From a bacterium (GTDB lineage Bacteria; Desulfobacterota; GWC2-55-46), in NCBI GenBank assembly GCA_027310325.1, contig DAIDBB010000219.1, positions 1-21,409 on the forward strand: a stretch of 21,409 bases of DNA, given 5' to 3'. The position numbers and the translations under genes are program-made. The notes beneath the pieces are model-generated. The model saw nothing but the letters and a program-made list of their open reading frames with translations, made no database searches and was not told where the DNA came from. Positions 7,177 through 15,138 of the stretch are shown here, one piece after another (position 1 is the first letter of the stretch; the number at the start of each line of letters is the position of its first letter).

Positions 7177-7970
7177 TAGAGCCTGACCCCCTTGTATCCT
7201 CTCGGGGTTATGATGCGGCCCCTTCCAGCGTACGATTGCGAGTTGCCGATGATTATTATGGAAAGCATGTCGATTCGCTCGTAGTACGCGCCGAATTGCC
7301 CGACGCTCGTCACGGTCGCCTCCTGACCCGATCTCGTCGCGTTCCTCACTATGCCGACAGGGACGTTCTCGCCCCTGTATCTTCTTACGATGTCGATGGC
7401 CCTCTCAAGCCCCTCTTTCCGCTTCGAGCTTTTGGGGTTGTAAAGCACTATGACGAAGTCCGCCCTTACGGCGGCCTCTACCCTCTCCTCGATCTTCGCC
7501 CAATCCGTCAGGAGGTCCGATAGTGAGATGGACGCAAAGTCGTGCATGAGCGGCGCGCCGAGTATCGCCGCCGAGGCTACGAAGGCCGGGACGCCGGGGA
7601 CGACCTCGATCATCAGGTCCTTCAGCCGTTCCATGAAGGCTATCTCGAAGATGAGCCCGGCCATCCCGTATATGCCCGAGTCGCCGGACGATACGACGGA
7701 TACGGTATTTCCGCCGAGCGCCAGGTCTATGGCCTTCCTGCACCTTTCGACCTCATGGGTCATGCCCGTTGAGAAGACGTTTTTTTCCTTTATAAGGGGC
7801 CTTACGAGGTCTACATACCTCGTGTATCCGACGACCCAGTTAGACCCGGCTATGGCCGCGACCGCCCGCTCTGTAAGGTGCTCGGGCCCGCCCGGGCCTA
7901 TCCCTACGACGTAAACGGCTCCCTTGCCAGGGCCGTTGTTACCATTCCTACCGTTATTTTCCTTGACCAT
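7176..7970 (-). CDS. cbiH: CbiH, cobalt-precorrin-3B C17-methyltransferase
   Basis: This 264-aa SAM-dependent tetrapyrrole methylase contracts the corrin ring and methylates C17. The family's N-terminal glycine loop (VYVVGIGPGGPEHLTERA), the SSGDSGIYGMAGL motif and VVPGVPAFVASAAILGAPLMHDF are typical of CbiH/CobJ. The ATG at 7970 gives about 17 extra residues (Asn/Gly-rich) before the conserved core and a 67-base overlap with cbiG. Initiation may lie elsewhere, but no better ATG or GTG is seen. The cbiX, cbiD and cbiG context supports the anaerobic form of the enzyme. Confidence 0.92.
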   Translation of the reverse strand: MVKENNGRNGNNGPGKGAVYVVGIGPGGPEHLTERAVAAIAGSNWVVGYTRYVDLVRPLIKEKNVFSTGMTHEVERCRKAIDLALGGNTVSVVSSGDSGIYGMAGLIFEIAFMERLKDLMIEVVPGVPAFVASAAILGAPLMHDFASISLSDLLTDWAKIEERVEAAVRADFVIVLYNPKSSKRKEGLERAIDIVRRYRGENVPVGIVRNATRSGQEATVTSVGQFGAYYERIDMLSIIIIGNSQSYAGRGRIITPRGYKGVRL

Positions 7971-8944
7971 AACCTTGACGCCTTCGCTCCTAAAATGGCC
8001 GCGGGCTCTGAGACCGCGCCCGCGCCCGTGTGTTTAAATACCATCCTCGATACTTTTCCCGTTTTTTTATTCAACTCGCCCGGGGTGAAAAAATCTATCT
8101 TGAACCCGTGCCTCCCTGCGAACCTTAAGAGCCCCGGTTCGTCTCTCTTGATGTCTATGGTCGCGAGCTTCCCTACCGAAAGCGGCGATAGCCCCCTTTT
8201 TTTAAGGGCGCTCCTGAACGCCCGCTCGATCTCTTTCGCTCCGGCCCCTTTTCTACAGCCTATGCCGGCGACGAACTCCCCCGGTCGCATTATTAGCGTT
8301 CCGGCCTTCAACCCTTTTTGCACGCCCCCGGTAAAGGGCGTAACGACAATCGCGGCCCCGCTCTTGCCATGCGGGAGGCTCCTCCTGAAGCGGAAGTTCT
8401 CGAACCGGCAATAGGCCTTCTTCAGCGAAGCGAGCCGGGAGCGGTTCGAATCCACGATAAAGACCTTTTTATTGTCGAGTATCGCCGAATTTATCCTCTT
8501 TATCTTCCTTGGGTCATCTATCTTGAGGTCGAACCTTCCAGCCATCTCCTCAACGCAAGGCAGCCCCATCGAATCCGTTGCCGTCGTGACGACCGGGGTC
8601 GCCCCAAGTATCCGGGCGATCTTTTTCGTAAGGTCGTTCGCCCCGCCGAGGTGTCCTGAAAGGATGCTCACAACGAACCTTCCGGCGTCGTCTATAACGA
8701 CAACCGCCGGGTCAGTGGACTTGTCCCTTACGAGAGGCGCTATCGTCCTTACGGCTATCCCGGAGGCGCCGACAAAGACCATCGCCCTGGCCTTCCTCCA
8801 AGCCCTGGCGGCTTCCCTTTTTAGCCCTCCCCCCTTGAGCGTCACCGGAGGATAGACCTTGACGCCGAGGCCCGAAATCTTCCCGGCAAGCTTAAGCCCC
8901 TCTTTCCTTACCGCAAAGACCGCTATCCCTTTCGCCTCTCCCAA
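7904..8944 (-). CDS. cbiG: CbiG, cobalt-precorrin-5A hydrolase
   Basis: This 346-aa enzyme opens the delta-lactone of cobalt-precorrin-5A and releases the two-carbon fragment as acetaldehyde; it is a marker of the anaerobic pathway. The N-terminal and middle parts show FVGASGIAVRTIAPLV, DKSTDPAVVVIDDAGRFVVS and ILSGHLGGANDLT. The CbiG_C domain shows VAGIGCRKGAGAKEIERA and TIDIKRDEPGL. The apparent start is a TTG 3 bases after the creatininase-family stop, preceded by GGGG; no in-frame ATG or GTG lies before the conserved core. The 3' end overlaps cbiH by 67 bases in another frame. Confidence 0.93.
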   Translation of the reverse strand: MGEAKGIAVFAVRKEGLKLAGKISGLGVKVYPPVTLKGGGLKREAARAWRKARAMVFVGASGIAVRTIAPLVRDKSTDPAVVVIDDAGRFVVSILSGHLGGANDLTKKIARILGATPVVTTATDSMGLPCVEEMAGRFDLKIDDPRKIKRINSAILDNKKVFIVDSNRSRLASLKKAYCRFENFRFRRSLPHGKSGAAIVVTPFTGGVQKGLKAGTLIMRPGEFVAGIGCRKGAGAKEIERAFRSALKKRGLSPLSVGKLATIDIKRDEPGLLRFAGRHGFKIDFFTPGELNKKTGKVSRMVFKHTGAGAVSEPAAILGAKASRLWSRKITVGMVTTALAREPFTS

Positions 8945-8947
8945 CCC

Positions 8948-9667
8948 CTATGACCGTACCTTTTCGATCTTTTTTACAAGCTCCGATAATTTATCTGCCA
9001 TGAGGCCGAATAACGCCTCGCCCTTTTCAACGCTGGCCTTGCCCGGGTTTCCCCAGACCGCCCCGGGCCAGTACCTCTGCTTGTCGCTCACGACAAAAGG
9101 CTTCGGGAAGGACGGATACTCCTCCCTGGCGCGGCCCTTAACGAGCCTCGGCGCGAGGTGCAACACGAGCGAGGTCTCAAGCTCGCCCGCGTGCGAGTCG
9201 TTTCTCGTCTCGGCTATGGCCTCTACCTCTTTCCCCAGGACCTCATAGATCGTAAACGCCCCTAGCCTTATCCCCTTTAGCTCGCCAACGAGCGTTTCGG
9301 ACGCGTCCCTCATTGCCGACAGGTGGAGCCCGCCTCCGTGGCCCGATACGAGGATGAAGTTACGGAGGCCCTTGCCGAAGGCGTCCCTTACTATATCCAT
9401 CAATATGCTCTTAAGGGTCGAGGTGGTTATGCCTATCGTGCCGGGATGCGCCGACGTTGACGTGCACACCCCGTACTGGAGCGGCGGCAGCATGAAGACG
9501 TTCATCCTCTCCGATACCCTCTTTACAAGCTCCCGTATTATAAGAGTATCGGTATTGAGAGGCAGGTGCGTGCCGTGCGCCTCGACAGTGCCGAGAGGCA
9601 TTATGACGGTCCGCGTCTTCCTCATGGCCTTTTGAAACTCAGTCATCGTAAGCTCGCCAAGCAACAT
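8948..9667 (-). CDS. Creatininase-family metal-dependent amidohydrolase
   Basis: This 239-aa protein belongs to the creatininase/MftE/ArfB family of metal-dependent hydrolases. LGTVEAHGTHLPLNTDT (25-41) supplies the expected ligands Glu 29, His 31 and Asp 40. VSGHGGG gives His 110, and HAGELETS (159-166) is also characteristic. The active site looks complete. The ATG at 9667 has an excellent Shine-Dalgarno (AAAGGAGG, 6-base spacing). It sits between cbiF and cbiG and ends 3 bases before cbiG, so it is translated as part of the cobalamin operon. No standard step of anaerobic cobalamin synthesis uses this family, and its substrate cannot be read from the sequence. Confidence 0.88.
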   Translation of the reverse strand: MLLGELTMTEFQKAMRKTRTVIMPLGTVEAHGTHLPLNTDTLIIRELVKRVSERMNVFMLPPLQYGVCTSTSAHPGTIGITTSTLKSILMDIVRDAFGKGLRNFILVSGHGGGLHLSAMRDASETLVGELKGIRLGAFTIYEVLGKEVEAIAETRNDSHAGELETSLVLHLAPRLVKGRAREEYPSFPKPFVVSDKQRYWPGAVWGNPGKASVEKGEALFGLMADKLSELVKKIEKVRS

Positions 9668-9709
9668 TGAACGCCTCCTTTCGCTCTTGAGAGGACCTTG
9701 TCCGTGCGG

Positions 9710-9780
9710 ACGGCAATTCTTATGCTATCACTGTTCAAATGACGTTTTCATTTGAACGGGATTACGTAACAAATTGCCGT
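9710..9780. repeat. Nested dyad upstream of the creatininase-family gene
   Basis: The inner arms GTTCAAATGA (9733-9742) and TCATTTGAAC (9748-9757) are perfect 10-bp inverted repeats with a 5-base spacer. The outer arms ACGGCAATT (9710-9718) and AATTGCCGT (9772-9780) are also perfect and share exactly the same centre, 9745; two 14-base non-pairing segments lie between. Pairing weakly extends outward to about 9704. The whole 141-base gap (9668-9808) holds no gene. The element may be an operator for an internal promoter or a small mobile-type palindromic element. It has no T-run typical of a terminator. Confidence 0.7.
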
Positions 9781-9808
9781 GCGCAGCACAAAAAAGTTTC
9801 CCTCGGCG

Positions 9809-10606
9809 TTATTTTTTCGCCCTGTAACCGTGAGAAAACTCCTTGTCGTAGAGTTTCGAGGCCGCCCTGGTCTCCTTACCGCCGAGGGCCCTTCCGGCGA
9901 ATATCAACGCGTGCCTTTTTATCCCGGCCTCTTTCGCTTTCCGGGCGATGTCGTTTAACGCGCCGGTTATGCTTATTTCGTCTTCCCACGAGGCCTTGTA
10001 GACGACCGCCGCCGGGGTGGACGGCGGGTAGCCTCCCTTGATTAAAAGCCTTACAACCTCCTCTATCGCCCTCGCGCTCAGGAATACGCAGATCGTCGCC
10101 CTGTGTGAGGCCAGGGCTTCGAGGTCTTCCTCCGCCGGAACCGGGGTCCTGCCTGCTAGTCTTGTGAATATGACGGTCTGCGTCACTTCAGGCGCGGTAA
10201 ACTCTTTTCTCAGGCTAGCGGCCGCGGCAAACGCGGAAGAAACCCCCGGCGTTATGTCGTAGGGGACGCCATTTCTTTCGAGTATCTCCGCCTGCTCGCC
10301 GAAGGCGCTATAGAGCGAAGTGTCCCCGGTGTGGAGCCTTACAACGGTTTTACCTGAGTTTGCCGCGTCTATCATTATGTCCGTCAATTCCTTCAAATGC
10401 ATGGAGGCGCTGTCATATAGCGCCGCCTTTTTGGAGCAGTAGCGCAGAAGCTCTTTACTTACGAGTGAGCCCGCATAGACCACGACAGCGGCCTTTTTAA
10501 GGAGCTTAACTCCTTTTATCGTAAGAAGCTCCGGGTCGCCGGGGCCCGCCCCCACAAAATGGACCGTTGCGGGTCTTGCGGGTCTTTTATCCGTTCTTTT
10601 TACCAT
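9809..10606 (-). CDS. cbiF: CbiF, cobalt-precorrin-4 C11-methyltransferase
   Basis: This 265-aa tetrapyrrole methylase methylates C11 of the corrin ring using SAM. VHFVGAGPGDPELLTIKG, VVYAGSLVSKELL, LHTGDTSLYSAFGEQ and DITPGVSSAFAAAASL are diagnostic for CbiF/CobM. The length is normal. The ATG at 10606 lies 20 bases inside the end of cbiL, which suggests coupling. After its stop comes the longest gap (141 bases) within the biosynthetic genes. Confidence 0.94.
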   Translation of the reverse strand: MVKRTDKRPARPATVHFVGAGPGDPELLTIKGVKLLKKAAVVVYAGSLVSKELLRYCSKKAALYDSASMHLKELTDIMIDAANSGKTVVRLHTGDTSLYSAFGEQAEILERNGVPYDITPGVSSAFAAAASLRKEFTAPEVTQTVIFTRLAGRTPVPAEEDLEALASHRATICVFLSARAIEEVVRLLIKGGYPPSTPAAVVYKASWEDEISITGALNDIARKAKEAGIKRHALIFAGRALGGKETRAASKLYDKEFSHGYRAKK

Positions 10607-11321
10607 CGCTTAGGTTCTTCCTCACTATGATGGTCGAAAAATAACCGGGCCGCGTCCCGGCGATGCTACCCATATCGGTCACTATCTCTTCGTCAGGGAG
10701 GCTGGCCCTCGATACGAGGAAGGCGTTCCCGGAAAGGCCCAGCCCCCTTATGACGCCTGCCACTTCGTCGATGGCCTTGTTTACCTTCATGATGACGACG
10801 GTATCGAACTCCTTTAGCGCCTCTTCGAGCCCTTCAAGGCCGTAGGCGGCCGGGATTATGGCGACGGTCTCGTCCGCCTCGGCTATCGGGCAACCCATCG
10901 CAGAGGCAGCGGCGCTGAATGACGTTACGCCGGGTATGATCTTAACATCGGCCCCGGGCAGTATCTCTTTCACGAAGGGGATGAGGTAACTGAACGTCGA
11001 ATAAAGGACAGGGTCGCCGAGCGTTATGAACGCCGCGTCCCTCCCGTCCTTGAGTATCCCGGCGATCCGCAGGGCAGCGTCTTTCCGTGCACTTTCGAGC
11101 TCAAACCTATCCTTCGTCATTGGAAAGGCTATCTCGATAATTTCTTTGCCGGACAGGTCCACTATCTTTCCCGCTATGCCGAGGGCCTGGCTGCCCGATG
11201 CCGTGTCCCTTGACCTCGGGACGACGATCGCCCGGGACGCCTTCAATACCTTTACGGCCTTTAGCGTCATGAGCTCAGGGTCGCCCGGGCCGACCCCGAC
11301 GCCGTAAAATGTCCCTGTCAT
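10587..11321 (-). CDS. cbiL: CbiL, cobalt-precorrin-2 C20-methyltransferase
   Basis: This 244-aa SAM-dependent methylase carries out the first methylation after cobalt insertion. FYGVGVGPGDPELMTLKAV, ITLGDPVLYSTFSYL, VKIIPGVTSFSAAASAMGCP and VIMKVNKA are typical of CbiL/CobI. The ATG overlaps the cbiE-cbiT stop as ATGA, and the 3' end overlaps cbiF by 20 bases. The protein is full length. Use of cobalt-precorrin-2 is inferred from the cbiX and cbiD context. Confidence 0.94.
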   Translation of the reverse strand: MTGTFYGVGVGPGDPELMTLKAVKVLKASRAIVVPRSRDTASGSQALGIAGKIVDLSGKEIIEIAFPMTKDRFELESARKDAALRIAGILKDGRDAAFITLGDPVLYSTFSYLIPFVKEILPGADVKIIPGVTSFSAAASAMGCPIAEADETVAIIPAAYGLEGLEEALKEFDTVVIMKVNKAIDEVAGVIRGLGLSGNAFLVSRASLPDEEIVTDMGSIAGTRPGYFSTIIVRKNLSDGKKNG

Positions 11322-12559
11322 GGTTTTACGCCCTTTATGATGAATACGGGGTTGTGGGAGCTTAAAAGGCTCAAGTCCCCGAGGTCTTTCGCTTTAGCGA
11401 TATTTACCAGCGCAAGCTCCCTCTCCCACCCGGACTTTTTAAGGAATTCGAAGGCCGAGTGCGCGGTCTCTATCGTAACGGCGTTTACCACCAGGCGCCC
11501 TCCGGGCTTAAGCTCCCTTGACGCGTAATCGAGTATACCCTTTAACCCCCTGCCCCCTCCGCCCACGAAGACGGCATCGGGCTTTAATATCCCCTTCGCC
11601 TTGAGGCACGCCGGGGCCACTCCTTCAAGGACATCGAGATTTGGCACGTTAAAGCTCTTTCTGTTTTTTCTTATGTCGATAAGCCGTTTCTTATTCTTCT
11701 CGAAGGCGTAGACCCGCCCAAATGCGGCAAGGCGCGCGGCCTCTACCGCGATTGACCCGCACCCCGAGCCGACATCCCATACGACGCTACTTTTATTTAT
11801 AGCCATCTTGGATAGGGCGACGGCCCTTATCTCCTCTTTCGTTATCATCCCTGCGCCATGGGTAAAAAAGGCGTCCGGCAGGCCGAACCTCTCAGGCGGG
11901 ACCGGGCTGCTCAGGGCCTTTCCCTTTTTAAGCAGAATTATGAGGTTAAGGGGTGAGAACTTCCGGCGCGCTATCTCCTTGAGCGTACCCCCGGTTATCA
12001 TCTCCCCTGGAGCGCCGAGGTCCTCGAAGACATAGGCGCGCAGGTCATCTACGTTATTATCGATAAGCGCCCTCGCGATAAGGGCGGGGGTCGTGACGGT
12101 GTCCGTATATACCGCGGTCTTCCCGTTGGAGGCCACTTCGCGGCAGAGGCCCGTCATGTCCGCATTTCTGCCGTGGACGCTTAATACCTTAAGCCCGTTC
12201 CAGTTCTCCTTTATCCTCGAGAAGGCCTCCTGTACGACACTTACGTTCGGTATGACCTCGACCCTGTTTCTGCCGAACCTTCTTATGATGAAGTCGGCTA
12301 TGCCGAAAAGGAGCGGGTCGCCGGTTGCGAGCACCACGGCGTCCTTCCTACTCTTCTTAAGATGCGTTCCGATCCGGGCGGCTATTTCAGCTAGGTCCCC
12401 CCCGGCGCCTCCTATGGGCACAAGCGCCGCCCTTGATCCCGGAAACTCTTCGAGGTGCCTGCGGCCACCGGCGATCAGCCCGGCGCGGCCTATAAGCTCG
12501 AGCGCCCGGCCCGTGAGACTTTCTTTTCCGTCGGTCCCTATGCCGATTACGTATATCAT
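11318..12559 (-). CDS. cbiET: CbiE-CbiT fusion, cobalt-precorrin C5/C15 methyltransferase and decarboxylase
   Basis: This 413-aa protein joins two enzymes that are separate in Salmonella. Residues 1 to about 210 form the CbiE methylase domain (IYVIGIGTDG, LATGDPLLFGI 77-87, VIPNVSVVQEAF), which methylates C5. From about 220 the CbiT domain begins: DVGSGCGSIAVEAA (262-275) is the SAM-binding motif, and GGGGRGLKGIL lies at 333-343. CbiT methylates C15 and removes the C12 acetate carboxyl. This architecture equals CobL of aerobic organisms. The ATG follows the cbiD stop with one base between, and the gene overlaps cbiL by 4 bases. Confidence 0.94.
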   Translation of the reverse strand: MIYVIGIGTDGKESLTGRALELIGRAGLIAGGRRHLEEFPGSRAALVPIGGAGGDLAEIAARIGTHLKKSRKDAVVLATGDPLLFGIADFIIRRFGRNRVEVIPNVSVVQEAFSRIKENWNGLKVLSVHGRNADMTGLCREVASNGKTAVYTDTVTTPALIARALIDNNVDDLRAYVFEDLGAPGEMITGGTLKEIARRKFSPLNLIILLKKGKALSSPVPPERFGLPDAFFTHGAGMITKEEIRAVALSKMAINKSSVVWDVGSGCGSIAVEAARLAAFGRVYAFEKNKKRLIDIRKNRKSFNVPNLDVLEGVAPACLKAKGILKPDAVFVGGGGRGLKGILDYASRELKPGGRLVVNAVTIETAHSAFEFLKKSGWERELALVNIAKAKDLGDLSLLSSHNPVFIIKGVKP

Positions 12560-12560
12560 T

Positions 12561-13679
12561 TCAATAGGTCGATATTATGTCGTTTTCATATCCGACGAGG
12601 ACGCAGCGTACTTCAATGCTTCTCTCCACGAGGTCTCTCGCGTTACTTCTGACCTTTTTAAGCATAGCCCTGAAGACGTCCAATCTTTCCGCTTCCTTCA
12701 ATATGAAAAAGGCCTCTCTCGCGGTATTCGCCTTGAGGATCCTCCGCGCGAGTGACTTTTCCGCGCCGAGGTTAAAGCAGAGCCTTGCCAGGAAATCGAG
12801 CTCGACGCTAGAGTCGTCCTTGTGCGTCTCGAAGTGTCCGGCGGCGAGTTTGCTCATCTTGCCGAACTGCCCTGCTATCGTGACCTTCTTTAAAACCTTT
12901 TTTTTGGAGGCGTCCTTGAGCGCAGCCCCCATGTGGTCGCCCGTGAGGACAAAGGCTATCTCGGGCAGCCTATTAAGCCTCTTTTCAACGACCCTTTCAG
13001 TGCTCCTTCCGGTCGAGAAGACGACCTCATGCATCCCGCCCGCGGCCGCCACGTCTATTGCGCAGGTTATCGAGTTCCTGTAAGCGGACAGCGACAGCGG
13101 CTCTACTATCCCTGTAGTGCCGAGGATCGATATGCCGCCCACTATCCCGAGCCTCGGGTTCATCGTCTTTTCGGCCAAAATACCGCCGCGCGGCACAGTT
13201 ACCGTGACGACGACCGACGGGGTAATCTTAAACTCCCGTGCCGCCTCCAGTACCGCGGTCTTCATCATCGACAGGGGCACCGGGTTTATGGCGGGCCTGC
13301 CGGGAGGGATCTTTAGACCCGGCCTTGTCACGACCCCGACCCCGTCCCCGCCCTTTATGCTCACCGATGGCCGTGCCTTATTGAGGCGGATGAATTCTAC
13401 GCTTGTGATTATCTCTTCGCCGTTCGTGACGTCAGGGTCGTCCCCAGCGTCTTTTATAACAGAGGCCCTGGCGAGGCCGCCTTCGACCTTTATCGACCTT
13501 ATTTTTACCTTTATGGAGCCGCCGTGGGGTAGCGTAACGTCTACCGTCCTTACGGGCCTGAAGGCCCGGCCGGATACGGCCCCGAAAAGCGCCTGTGCCG
13601 CTGCCTTCGCCCCGGCAGCGGCACATGTGCCCGTCGTGAAACCCTTCCTCAGTTGTATTGTACTCTTCTCCGAGGCCAC
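12561..13679 (-). CDS. cbiD: CbiD, cobalt-precorrin-5B C1-methyltransferase
   Basis: This 372-aa enzyme methylates C1 and is specific to the anaerobic cobalamin route. LRKGFTTGTCAAAGAKAAA near the N terminus, KDAGDDPDVTNGEEI, GVGVVTRPGLKIPPG and GILGTTGIVEPLS-like sequence (GGISILGTTGIVEPLS) are hallmarks. The start is a GTG with a poor Shine-Dalgarno, and an upstream in-frame stop at 13689 excludes a much longer form. It begins 22 bases after the 132-aa membrane protein gene. Confidence 0.94.
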   Translation of the reverse strand: MASEKSTIQLRKGFTTGTCAAAGAKAAAQALFGAVSGRAFRPVRTVDVTLPHGGSIKVKIRSIKVEGGLARASVIKDAGDDPDVTNGEEIITSVEFIRLNKARPSVSIKGGDGVGVVTRPGLKIPPGRPAINPVPLSMMKTAVLEAAREFKITPSVVVTVTVPRGGILAEKTMNPRLGIVGGISILGTTGIVEPLSLSAYRNSITCAIDVAAAGGMHEVVFSTGRSTERVVEKRLNRLPEIAFVLTGDHMGAALKDASKKKVLKKVTIAGQFGKMSKLAAGHFETHKDDSSVELDFLARLCFNLGAEKSLARRILKANTAREAFFILKEAERLDVFRAMLKKVRSNARDLVERSIEVRCVLVGYENDIISTY

Positions 13680-13701
13680 CTTTACGCCTTATGTCCTCCG
13701 C

Positions 13702-14100
13702 TCACTTCCCGTCGAAGGACAGGAATATGCCGAAAAAGATTCCGAGAACAACGGATAGCATTAATCCCTGTATCGTCTGGTATGTGATGAGGTGGTACCT
13801 GTCGGGCCTCATCCCTGAAAGCGCGAACCCGCCGGCAAGGAGCAGCGCCCAGAGAAGCACCGATATCGCCACGGCCCTCGGTATCCTCCCTTTAAACGGA
13901 AATAGCCCCCCGAAAAGCCGGATAAATCCTCCCACCACGACCCCGAAGACCGCGCCTCCAATGGAAAAGGTGATGAAGTTGTGGAGGAAGCCGGCCTCAT
14001 AAGGGAAGGCGTAGGTGAACGAATTCAGGGTCATAGCTCCCCAGCCCCAGACAACGCCGAGAAAGACCGAAACAGCGAGGTTCCTTATCCCTAATTTCAT
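13702..14100 (-). CDS. Small polytopic membrane protein beside CbtB (CbtA-like role possible)
   Basis: I do not recognise this 132-aa protein from its sequence. It has about four hydrophobic segments (roughly 8-28, 42-65, 76-96 and 110-128) joined by short loops, with an acidic/aromatic loop YAFPYEAGFLHN and a C-terminal FDGK. The ATG follows the cbtB stop with one base between. CbtB normally pairs with CbtA, a larger membrane protein of about 200 residues or more. This one is shorter and could be a reduced CbtA-like partner or an unrelated component of cobalt uptake. The operon and the B12 riboswitch support a cobalt or corrinoid role; the mechanism is unknown. Confidence 0.7.
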   Translation of the reverse strand: MKLGIRNLAVSVFLGVVWGWGAMTLNSFTYAFPYEAGFLHNFITFSIGGAVFGVVVGGFIRLFGGLFPFKGRIPRAVAISVLLWALLLAGGFALSGMRPDRYHLITYQTIQGLMLSVVLGIFFGIFLSFDGK

Positions 14101-14101
14101 C

Positions 14102-14275
14102 TCAGTGGCAGGGCATCCCGATTACGTGCCTGAAGTCGTGGAACGTGTCGTGGACCCCGTGGGCGACGGTATCGAGCCCGTACGCGATTACGATGAGCGA
14201 GAACGCCATGAACGCGACGAATACCGCCGGCAGAAGCGCCCTCAGTATCTGGTCCTTCTCCAAGATTCTTTCCAT
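14102..14275 (-). CDS. cbtB: CbtB, small cobalt-transport-associated membrane protein
   Basis: A 57-aa protein was read by hand from the minus strand. It starts MERILEKDQI, has one membrane helix (about 13-33), and ends with a His-rich tail that includes HDTFHDFRHVIGMPCH. Single-helix proteins with an H-x-x-H-D-x-R-H...PCH end match the CbtB family, which is predicted to take part in cobalt uptake and is typically under B12 riboswitch control. The tail's His and Cys residues could bind Co2+. The Shine-Dalgarno GGAGG lies about 7 bases before the ATG. It lies between cbiO and the 132-aa membrane protein. Confidence 0.85.
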   Translation of the reverse strand: MERILEKDQILRALLPAVFVAFMAFSLIVIAYGLDTVAHGVHDTFHDFRHVIGMPCH

Positions 14276-14314
14276 TGAAGCCCCTCCTTCTCTATTTGTA
14301 TTTTTTTTCGCCGA

Positions 14315-15127
14315 TCACTTCTCGTGCTCGTCGTGCGTCGAGTTCGTACTATGGCCGTGAATATGGACTACGTCGCCGTGCCGGTGCGCGTGCTCGTGGA
14401 TTATGTTAGTCCTCAGTAAGAGGTCCCTGTCCCCGAGTATCTCCGTTGACGGACCGTCGGCGGCTATGCCGTGGGCCTCGTCAAGGACTATCGCCCTATC
14501 GGTAAGGTCCCCGACCATGCTAAGGTCATGTGTCGCTATTATGAAGGTCTTAAGGCCCTTAAGACCCTGTATCAGCTCATGGAGCCAGACCTGCGCCCTC
14601 GGGTCGAGCCCGTTCGTCGGCTCGTCCAGAAGAAGGACTTCCGGGTTTATCGCAAGGACGGACGCTATGGCGACCTTTTTCTTCTCGCCGCTGCTTAACG
14701 TGTACGGCGGCCTGTCCCCGAGGGTCGAGATGCCGAGAGCGTCAAGGAGCTCTTCGCACCTGCGCCTCACCTCGTCCCCGGATAATCCCAGCTGAAGAGG
14801 CCCGAACGCAAGCTCGTCAAAGACCGTGGGGGAGAACAACTGCACGTCCGGCTCGGCAAAGACAAAGCCCACGCGCTCCCTGAAACGCCTCCCCAGCCCC
14901 CCCTTGATGGTCTCCTCCGAGAGCCTCTCCCCGAGGAACGACATTATACCAGCCGAGGGGTGGATGAGGCAATCAAGGATTTTAAGGAGTGTGGACTTTC
15001 CGCTCCCGTTCGCACCGATAACGGCAAGTGTCTCGCCCCTTCCGACCGCGAAACTGACGTCCTTGACGGCCAATGAAGCACCATACGAAAAACTGACCCC
15101 CTGAAGCCTGTATACCTCTTCCTTCAC
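14315..15127 (-). CDS. cbiO: CbiO, cobalt ECF transporter ATPase with His-rich tail
   Basis: This 270-aa ATPase energises cobalt import by the CbiMQO energy-coupling-factor system. Walker A GANGSGKS (38-45), signature LSSGE (144-148), Walker B LLLDEPTNGLD (165-175) and switch His 200 are intact. FAEPDVQLFSPTVFDELAFGP is the Q-loop region typical of ECF ATPases. The last 27 residues hold nine His, alternating as HEHAHRH and HIHGHS, which looks like a metal-binding or metal-sensing tail. The start is a GTG with GGGGGTAG upstream, 11 bases after the cbiQ stop. Confidence 0.93.
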   Translation of the reverse strand: MKEEVYRLQGVSFSYGASLAVKDVSFAVGRGETLAVIGANGSGKSTLLKILDCLIHPSAGIMSFLGERLSEETIKGGLGRRFRERVGFVFAEPDVQLFSPTVFDELAFGPLQLGLSGDEVRRRCEELLDALGISTLGDRPPYTLSSGEKKKVAIASVLAINPEVLLLDEPTNGLDPRAQVWLHELIQGLKGLKTFIIATHDLSMVGDLTDRAIVLDEAHGIAADGPSTEILGDRDLLLRTNIIHEHAHRHGDVVHIHGHSTNSTHDEHEK

Positions 15128-15138
15128 TCTACCCCCGG

